The notes under the pieces were generated by a model that did not search any database, was not told where the DNA came from, and saw only the letters and a list, made by a program, of their open reading frames with translations. The position numbers and the translations under genes were made by a program. A DNA stretch of 21,322 nucleotides from the IMG/VR virus record IMGVR_UViG_3300025138_000452, positions 1 through 21,322 of that record. One strand, given 5' to 3'. The stretch is from a virus. This document shows, in pieces, positions 13,216-20,500 of this stretch (the stretch's first letter is position 1; the number at the start of each line of letters is the position of its first letter).

Positions 13216-14289
13216 ATGGCATTTACGACAGCTACGGGTTATGGCAATCTACCAAATGGTAATTTCAGCCCGGTCATTTACAGCAAACAGGTACAGCTTG
13301 CGTTCCGCAAGTCAACTGTTGTTGGTGACATTACTAACTCCGACTACATGGGGGAAATTTCTGGTCAAGGCGATACCGTCAAGATCATTAAGGAACCTGA
13401 GATTTCTGTTTCAGAATATGCACGTGGCACAAATGTCACAGCGCAAGATTTAGAGGACGCCGATTTTTCATTGACCATTGACAAAGCTAACTATTTTGCT
13501 TTCAAGATGGACGATATTGAAGAGGCCCATAGCCATGTTAATTTCATGGACTTGGCATCTAATCGTGCAGCGTATCGTTTAGCAGATAACCATGACCAAG
13601 AAGTTCTTGGCTACATGGCTGGCTATAAGCAGTCTACTTTGCACAGCAAAGCTGACACACTTAACACTACAGTTAACGGCTCTAAGGCTGTTTCAACTGC
13701 AGGCTCGAATGAGTTGCTTTCTTCTATGCAGCTTCACAAGGGCGACTTTGGTAACATCACTACTGCCTCTGCTGGCACTCACTCAATTCCTGTGACTGCA
13801 CGTATGCCCGGTGCTACTTCGTTGCCAACTGCTACCGTTTCTCCTGCAATGATTGTTGCACGTATGAAGCGTTTGCTTGACCAACAGCAGGTTGACTCAC
13901 AAGGTCGCTGGCTGGTAGTCGATCCAGTATTCATGGAAATTCTTGCTGATGAAGATTCTCGCTTCATGAACGCAGACTTCGGTGACTCTGGTGGATTGCG
14001 TAATGGTTTGACCGTAAGCAACTTTCACGGCTTTCGTGTATACTCCTCGTCCAACTTGCCAGCACTAGGCACTGGGCCGGGTACTGCAGGTACTGCCAAC
14101 CAACTGACTAACCTTGGAGTAATTATGGCTGGACACGATTCCGCTGTAGCTACTGCAGAGCAAATCAATAAGACAGAATCATATCGTGACCCTGACAGCT
14201 TTGCTGACATTGTTCGTGGTATGCATCTATACGGTAGGAAGATTCTTCGTCCAGAAGCAATCGTTACTGCCCGTTATAACGCAGCGTAG
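13216..14289 (+). CDS. Major capsid protein
   Basis: The 357-residue protein starts at ATG 13216, seven nt after AAGGA; a GTG at 13192 is open in frame but would place that SD inside the gene. It builds the icosahedral shell and is expected to have the HK97-like fold. Recognisable coat-protein blocks include an N-terminal arm (FTTATGYGNLPNGNFSPVIY), DYMGEISGQGDTVKIIKEPE, an alpha/beta body around RMKRLLDQQQV and RWLVVDPVFMEILADEDSR, and FHGFRVYSSSNLP. It follows the scaffold gene and a structured leader. Its DNA is clearly richer in G+C than neighbours and favours C-ending codons, which is usual for the most highly expressed virion gene. The fold is inferred, but the identity is well supported by order and composition. 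Confidence 0.88.
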   Translation: MAFTTATGYGNLPNGNFSPVIYSKQVQLAFRKSTVVGDITNSDYMGEISGQGDTVKIIKEPEISVSEYARGTNVTAQDLEDADFSLTIDKANYFAFKMDDIEEAHSHVNFMDLASNRAAYRLADNHDQEVLGYMAGYKQSTLHSKADTLNTTVNGSKAVSTAGSNELLSSMQLHKGDFGNITTASAGTHSIPVTARMPGATSLPTATVSPAMIVARMKRLLDQQQVDSQGRWLVVDPVFMEILADEDSRFMNADFGDSGGLRNGLTVSNFHGFRVYSSSNLPALGTGPGTAGTANQLTNLGVIMAGHDSAVATAEQINKTESYRDPDSFADIVRGMHLYGRKILRPEAIVTARYNAA

Positions 14290-14304
14290 GGGGGGATATA
14301 AACT

Positions 14305-14838
14305 ATGGCTACTTTTGATATGACTTCCGTTGATACTGCTGGTGTTGGAGCAAACGTTCTTGCTGTTCCAACAGTAGTTGGTAACACTGTACGAACCGTT
14401 GAAGCAATCTTAGATATTGATGCTATGATTGCTGCAGGTGCTACTATTGCAGATGGAGACATTTTCCAACTGTTAGAAATACCTGCTGAATCAGTAGTGG
14501 TTGCTGCTGGTGCAGAAATCATGAAGTCCTTTACAGGTTCTTGTACTTGTAATATTGACTTTGCTGGTGGAGATGACATCATTGACGGTGCTGCACTTGA
14601 TGCTGCTGCTGGTACATACCTTGTAAAAGGTAGTAACGGCGAAGCTAATATTGTAAACACAGGTGCTGCATCTACTTTTGCTGCTGCTGCTCTTGCATGT
14701 GTTGGTGCTGCAGATACCATTGACGTAGTTGTCGCTGGTGCTGCTGCTGCAACTGGACGCTTACGTGTCTATGCAGTAATTGCTGATGTTTCGGCTGCTC
14801 ATACTGAGGCTGCTGCAGCCCAGCGTGACTTGCTGTAA
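14305..14838 (+). CDS. Alanine-rich protein after capsid, putative head decoration protein
   Basis: The 177-residue protein starts at ATG 14305, with a very strong SD AGGGGGGGAT 9 nt upstream. It is rich in Ala, Val, Gly and Asp with almost no basic residues (VRTVEAILDIDAMIAAGATI; LEIPAESVVVAAGAEI; GRLRVYAVIADVS), suggesting a beta-sandwich. It follows the capsid gene by 15 nt and is itself followed by a hairpin, so the two would share the high-expression unit. Proteins of this size and place often decorate or cement capsids. I see no decisive motif, so the role is inferred from position and composition. Confidence 0.7.
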   Translation: MATFDMTSVDTAGVGANVLAVPTVVGNTVRTVEAILDIDAMIAAGATIADGDIFQLLEIPAESVVVAAGAEIMKSFTGSCTCNIDFAGGDDIIDGAALDAAAGTYLVKGSNGEANIVNTGAASTFAAAALACVGAADTIDVVVAGAAAATGRLRVYAVIADVSAAHTEAAAAQRDLL

Positions 14839-14854
14839 CACTACACTAAACTTT

Positions 14855-14890
14855 GGGGCTGGCTTTGCGCTGGCCCCATTGCTGCATTTT
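14855..14890 (+). terminator. GC-rich hairpin after capsid operon
   Basis: The sequence 14855-14877 folds into a 9-bp stem (GGGGCTGGC with GCTGGCCCC, two G-U pairs) and a five-base loop TTTGC. It is the most G+C-rich element of the region and lies in the 63-nt gap after the decoration-protein gene. TTTT follows at 14887-14890, nine bases past the stem, so it is a weak intrinsic terminator or an mRNA 3'-stabilising element. Confidence 0.55.
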
Positions 14891-14901
14891 AAGGAAACAT
14901 A

Positions 14902-15831
14902 ATGGCCCTGACATATCTTTCATTAACTAACGATGTTATAACTCGTATGAATGAAGTTGTTCTTACTGCTTCATCTTTTACAGATGCTAGGGGTGTTCAA
15001 GTACAATGTCAAAATGCTGTTAATGAATCTATACGATACATTAATCAAAAAGAATTTGGTTATCCTTTTAACCATTCAACTAATACATCTACGTTAGTTC
15101 CCGGTACAACTAGGTATGATGTACCTACTAGTACTAAACATATTGATTATAATACAGCTAGAATAAAAAAGAATACTGACCTTAATACTTCGGGTGGTAA
15201 TCTTATAAAGTTAGATTATAATGAATATATTAGTAGGGGCTTTGCTACCCAAGAAGATGAAGTAGATGCAACAACATTAAATGGTTCTTTAACAGACAGT
15301 GCTACTACAATTACTGTTGTAAGCACGGCAGACTTTGCTACTAGTGGAGTTCTTTTTATATTAGGTGAACAAGTATCTTACACAGGTACTACGTCTACTA
15401 CTTTTACTGGTTGTACTAGAGGTGCTAATAGCACTACTGCTGCAGCCCACGCTACTGGTGTACAGGTAGCTTTATTTACAAATGGTGGAGTTCCTCAATT
15501 TATTGTACGTACTCCAGATAATAATTATTTACTATATCCTTTACCCGATAAACAATACACACTAGTGTTTGATTTTTATACTTTTCCAGATGACTTAGCT
15601 GCACATGGAGATACTACTAGTATACCAGATAGATTTTCACCAATTATTGTGGATGGGGCTACTGCTTTTGTGTATCAATATCGTGGTGAGTTAGATCAAT
15701 ACAATACAAACTTTGTACGCTTTGAACAAGGCATAAAGAATGTACAAAGTCTTCTTGTAAATAAATACGAATACGTTAGGTCAACTGTTATATATAGACC
15801 TAGTAATTATAATATTGGAATTTCTTTTTAA
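14902..15831 (+). CDS. Tail hub/head-tail connector protein (tail tubular A-like)
   Basis: The 309-residue protein starts at ATG 14902, three nt after AAGGAAAC. The N-terminal helical part (LTNDVITRMNEVVLTAS; VQVQCQNAVNESIRYINQKE) and later blocks (VPGTTRYDVP about 66-75; NNYLLYPLPDKQYTLVFDFY about 207-226; IVDGATAFVYQYRGE about 249-263) resemble tail tubular protein A / adaptor proteins that sit under the portal ring of short-tailed phages. Residues 128-190 are an inserted beta module (ITVVSTADFA...YTGTTSTTFTGCTRGANSTT...) that also occurs in the next gene. The end overlaps the following start by one base (TAATG), so the pair is coupled. Confidence 0.75.
   Translation: MALTYLSLTNDVITRMNEVVLTASSFTDARGVQVQCQNAVNESIRYINQKEFGYPFNHSTNTSTLVPGTTRYDVPTSTKHIDYNTARIKKNTDLNTSGGNLIKLDYNEYISRGFATQEDEVDATTLNGSLTDSATTITVVSTADFATSGVLFILGEQVSYTGTTSTTFTGCTRGANSTTAAAHATGVQVALFTNGGVPQFIVRTPDNNYLLYPLPDKQYTLVFDFYTFPDDLAAHGDTTSIPDRFSPIIVDGATAFVYQYRGELDQYNTNFVRFEQGIKNVQSLLVNKYEYVRSTVIYRPSNYNIGISF
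15283..15471 (+). repeat. Shared beta module, copy 1 (in tubular A-like gene)
   Basis: Residues 128-190 of the first hub protein match residues 107-168 of the next one in order and spacing: TIxV, xSTADF/VSGF, ASG/TSG, E(Q/I)xxYTGxTSTT, TGxTRxAxSTTAAAHxxGVxV. DNA identity is low except around the STTAAAH segment. Confidence 0.75.
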
Positions 15832-17582
15832 TGGTTGATAGTTCTAGGGTACAACCTGCAGCATTTAATTGTGAAGGCGGTTTAGTTTTAAACCGTTCTA
15901 CTTTTCTTATGCAACCGGGAGAGGCTTTAGTATTAGAAAACTTTGAGCCTGACGTTGAAGGCGGCTACAGAAGAATTAACGGCTATCGTAAATACGTTAA
16001 TCACATTATACCACAAACCAATTCTTCATCAGAAAAAGTAATTGGCGTAGCTAGTTTTGCAAATAAAGTAATAGCTTGTAGAGGCGAAAAGATATTTAAT
16101 GCTGGGACTACTGAATTATCTACAAGTATAACTGCGACTGAAACTATGTCAGGGTCAGGTACAATTAGAGTAGAATCGGTTAGTGGTTTTACCGCTAGTG
16201 GTACTATACAAATTGAAAATGAAATATTTACATATACAGGTATAACCAGTACAACTAATCCAAATTTACTTACGGGAGTAACTAGGGCTGCTTCTAGCAC
16301 TACAGCCGCTGCACATCTTAATGGTGTAGTTGTATCTTCTACTTGGACAGAAATTGATACAGGAAGAACTAGTGCAAAAAAGTATAGGTTTGAACGTTTT
16401 AATTTTAATGGTACTGATAAAATTATATTTGTTGATGAAGAAAATGCTCCTGTAGTTTTTGATTCTTCTTTTAATGTAGTTGATGTTGCTGCAAGTGCAG
16501 TTGCAGGTTCTAAACATGTAGCATCTTTTAAAAATCATATGTTCTATGCGGGTAAAGGTACTACACCAGAAGAAGTTGTATTTAGTGTTCCTTTTGACGA
16601 AGATAATTTTACTAGTAGCGATGGAGCAGGAAGTATTAAAGTAGACGATACTATAGTCGGCCTTAAAGTGTTTCGAGATTCTTTATTTATATTTTGTGAA
16701 AATAGAATATTTAAATTAACAGGTAACACGTCTTCTGATTTTGCAATAATTCCTGTTACTAGGTCTATTGGTTGTCTTAATGGAGATACTATTCAAGAAT
16801 TTGGTGGTGATTTAATTTTTCTTGGGCCTGATGGTCTTAGAACGGTAGCTGCTACTGCAAAAATTGGTGATACAGAACTTGGTACAGTAAGTAAAAATGT
16901 ACAGTCTCTTTTTGATGTTAACATTAAAGACTCATTACTATTTGAAAGCGTTGTTATAGCTGACAAAACACAGTATAGAATATTTTTTACTAAAGAGGGA
17001 CAAGCAGAAAACCTTACACGAGGTGTTGCTTGCGTAATAAAACAACAAGGATTTGAGTTTTCTGAAATACGAGGAGTAAAACCTACCTCTACAGATACTT
17101 TTATAACTTCTGGAGATGTAATTGTATTGCACGGAAGTAGTGATGGCTATGTACAAAGGCAAGAAAAGGGTAATACTTTTGATGGCACACCAATACTAGC
17201 TAGATATAGAAGTCCCGATTTAAGTTTTGGGGATACTGGTATTAGAAAACATATGCAGAGAGTTATTGTTAACTATAAACCTGAATCTGCTATTGACGCC
17301 GATTTATTAATACGTTATGATAATGAAGGATCGGGTTCCGCAAGACCTGCACCTTATGCTTTAGACTCTTCTACTATTGCAGCACAATTTGGTAGTGCGT
17401 TATTTAGTATAGTAGGTGATGCTGCTACTTTTGTTTTTGGTGGTCCTTCACAACCTATTATAAGACAATCAGTAGAAGGTTCAGGATTTTCTGTTATATT
17501 AAGAATAAATGATGGAGGTGAAACTGCACCTTACTCACTTAAAGGATTTCAGTTAGAGTATCAATTAGGAGCAAGACGTTAA
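15831..17582 (+). CDS. Tail hub protein (tail tubular B / P22 gp10-like)
   Basis: The 583-residue protein starts at ATG 15831, overlapping the upstream stop. The layout fits the beta-propeller hub/stabilisation proteins of short-tailed phages: an N-terminal block (FNCEGGLVLNRSTFLMQPGE; LENFEPDVEGGYRRINGYRK), then blade-like repeats of hydrophobic strands (VIGVASFANKVIACRGEKIF; KIIFVDEENAPVVFD; HVASFKNHMFYAGKG; LKVFRDSLFIFCENRIFKLT; GDLIFLGPDGLRTVA). Residues 107-168 are the inserted module shared with the upstream protein. The C-terminal third ends with a strand-rich domain (ILRINDGGETAPYSLKGFQL). It should plug the portal/adaptor complex and carry the fibre encoded next. The exact family cannot be fixed by eye. 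Confidence 0.75.
   Translation: MVDSSRVQPAAFNCEGGLVLNRSTFLMQPGEALVLENFEPDVEGGYRRINGYRKYVNHIIPQTNSSSEKVIGVASFANKVIACRGEKIFNAGTTELSTSITATETMSGSGTIRVESVSGFTASGTIQIENEIFTYTGITSTTNPNLLTGVTRAASSTTAAAHLNGVVVSSTWTEIDTGRTSAKKYRFERFNFNGTDKIIFVDEENAPVVFDSSFNVVDVAASAVAGSKHVASFKNHMFYAGKGTTPEEVVFSVPFDEDNFTSSDGAGSIKVDDTIVGLKVFRDSLFIFCENRIFKLTGNTSSDFAIIPVTRSIGCLNGDTIQEFGGDLIFLGPDGLRTVAATAKIGDTELGTVSKNVQSLFDVNIKDSLLFESVVIADKTQYRIFFTKEGQAENLTRGVACVIKQQGFEFSEIRGVKPTSTDTFITSGDVIVLHGSSDGYVQRQEKGNTFDGTPILARYRSPDLSFGDTGIRKHMQRVIVNYKPESAIDADLLIRYDNEGSGSARPAPYALDSSTIAAQFGSALFSIVGDAATFVFGGPSQPIIRQSVEGSGFSVILRINDGGETAPYSLKGFQLEYQLGARR
16149..16334 (+). repeat. Shared beta module, copy 2 (in tubular B-like gene)
   Basis: Residues 107-168 (GSGTIRVESVSGFTASGTIQ, then TYTGITSTTNPNLLTGVTRA and STTAAAHLNGVVV) correspond to the module of the upstream gene, with a three-residue insertion (NPN) after TSTT. 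Confidence 0.75.
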
Positions 17583-20500
17583 ATGGGCGCTACATACACA
17601 AGGCAATCATCTTTTACAGACGGTGACGTTATTACCGCCGATCTGTTTAATAATGAATACGATCAACTTTTAGCTGCATTTGCATCTAGTACAGGCCATA
17701 CTCACGATGGTACTGCTGGTGAAGGTGGCCCTCTTGCTAATATGTTAGGTCATTCTATTACTTTTGGATCAGGCACTGCAGGCACTGATGTTGTTATTAC
17801 CTTTGATGGGGAAACTAATGATGGTGTCTTTAAGTGGATGGAAGATGAAGATTACTTTGAGTTTTCTGATGACGTACTTATTGCTACAACAGAAAAACTA
17901 CAGTTCCGTGATACTGCTATTTATATTAACTCATCTGTTGATGGTCAACTTGATCTTGTAGCTGACACTGAAATACAAATAGCAGCTACTACTATTGATA
18001 TTAATGGCCTTGTTGATATATCAGGTAACTTATCTGTAGGTGGTAACTTAGATGTTACAGGTACTATAGACTTTAGTGACTCTAATATTACTAACGCTGG
18101 AACTATGGGTCTTGATAGTATTTTTGGTGATACTGACGCTAACACTAGTATTACATTTAGTGGATCAGATGTTATTACAATAGCTAATGCAGGTACAAAT
18201 CAAGTTACATTTAATGACGGTAGTATTGCTCCTGTAACCGACTCAGATGTTGACTTAGGTACTAATAGTTTACGTTTTAAAGATGCATATATAGATAGCG
18301 CTACTGTAACAGGTAATGTTTTAGCTGGTGGTACAGTTGAGCCTGCAGGTGATACAGCCGCTGGTGATAACGCAGCAATAGGTTATACATCTGCTGAAGG
18401 TCTTATTCTTACTGGACAGGGTAGTACTAACGACATTACCATTAAGAATGACGCTGATGCGGATGTAATAACAATAGCTACAGGCACAACAGTTGTAGGT
18501 ATTCCCGGTAGTCTTGATATAGAAGGTGCTATAGATGTTAATGGTACAGCTAACTTAGATGTTGTAGACATTGATGGTGCTGTGGATATGGCATCTACTT
18601 TGGCGGTTGCTGGCGTAGTCACAGCCAACGCAGGTGTGGTTGTAGACAATATTACAATTGATGGTACGGAGATTGACTTATCTTCTGGTGATTTAACTAT
18701 AGATGTTGCTGGTAACATAGAAATAAATGCAGACGGTGGTACAGTTACATTTAAAGATGGCGGCGCTACTTTAGGTACAGTTACTTCGGCTGGTTTTTCA
18801 GGTACATCTGCAGGTATCGTAGTTAATGACAACAATGCAAATACAAATTTTCCTGTAGTATTTCACGATGAGTCAAACGGTTTACTGGATGACACAGGTG
18901 CATTTTTATATAACCCAAGTACAGGAACCCTGACAGGTACAGCCTTAGATATATCTGGTGACATAGACGTAGACGGTACATCTAACCTAGACATTGTGGA
19001 CATTGATGGTGCTGTGAACATGGCAACGACTGCCCTCGTAACAGGTGTTCTAACCACCACGGCTGCGACTGTGTTTAATGGTGGGTTTGCTAGTAATGCT
19101 AACTCTACTGTTGGTGGCACTCTTGGTGTAACAGGCGTAGTCACAGCCAACGCAGGTGTGGTTGTAGATAATATCACTATTGATGGCACAGAGATAGATT
19201 TGTCTTCTGGCAGCCTAACACTAGACGTAGCAGGAGATATTATTTTAGATTCTGATGATGCTAACTGGAGATTTAAAGATGATGGAACATCTATATTAGA
19301 GATAGGTGCTGGTGGTGGTGGAGGTGGACCATCTTTATTTAGTGCTATTTCAGATGCAGATATGATATTTAAAGGCAACGATGGCGGTTCAGCAATAACT
19401 GCCCTCACCCTTGATATGTCAGCGGCTGGTGCGGCTACGTTTAATTCTACGGTAACAAGTACAGGACTTATTGCAAACACAGCAGGTACATCCAACTTCA
19501 GAGCAGGTGTCAACGCAGGGGATGCAATAGCCTCTAACGGTAACTTTAACGTCTGCGTGGGCGATGAGGCAGGAACTGCAATCACGACAGGGGATAACAA
19601 CACAGCCGTTGGATATGCTGCATTAGCAACAGAAGATGCACATGGTAATAATACTGCTATTGGGTGGAGTACTTTAAAAAATTTAGATGCAGGTGCTGAA
19701 GGATACAACACCGCTGTCGGTGCAGATGCTGGTAGAAACGTGAATACGGGCACAAGTAATACCTTACTTGGAGCCAGATCAGGAGATGCCTTAACCACAG
19801 GCTCATTAAATGTAGCCGTAGGTATGGATGCTTTAACAACAGATAGAGCTGGAAATCGCTCAACTGCCATTGGTCTTAATGCCTTACAACAGCAAAACTT
19901 TTCAACAAGTACACTTGTTTACAACACAGCAGTCGGCTACGAAGCAGGTAAAGCAGTCACAACTGGCGTAGGCAACACCCTCATTGGCGGTCTAGCTGGA
20001 GATGCACTTACGGATGCAGATTTTAATGTAGCCATAGGTAAGAACGCTTTAAGCACAGATACTTTGGGTTCGTTTAGTACAGCAGTAGGTATAAATGCGT
20101 TAGAAACTCAAAACTTTACGACAGCTACTCAGACGTACAATACAGCAATTGGAGCGTTAGCTGGCGGTGCAGTAACAACTGGTACATTTAACACATTAAT
20201 TGGTGGCAAATCAGGTGATGCTATTACATCGGGTGATAACAATACTGCTGTGGGCTACTCATCTTTAACTACTAATACACTTTCAGATAGAAACGTAGCA
20301 ATGGGTAATTTTGCACTATCTGCCCTCAATCATACTACCACTACAGATGCTTACAATGTAGGTGTTGGTCATAGTGCAGGAAGAGAAATCACAACGGGCG
20401 TAGAGAACGTATTAATCGGTGGTCTTGCTGGTGATGCCTTAACTGATGCTGACTTCAACGTAGCAATTGGGCATCTTGCTTTAAGTAGTGATACATTAGG

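Noticed and set aside
14274-14720. Minus-strand frame opposite the alanine-rich protein
   Set aside because: Alanine/proline-rich mirror of the + gene's composition, no SD, and the + gene has a very strong SD.
18863-19870. Long minus-strand open frame (335 codons), and a second one at 18383-18835
   Set aside because: They are antisense to the fibre repeats. The translation is Val/Ala/Pro-rich low complexity caused by repeated GTT/GCT/GGT codons. No SD, and the + frame is a clear fibre gene.
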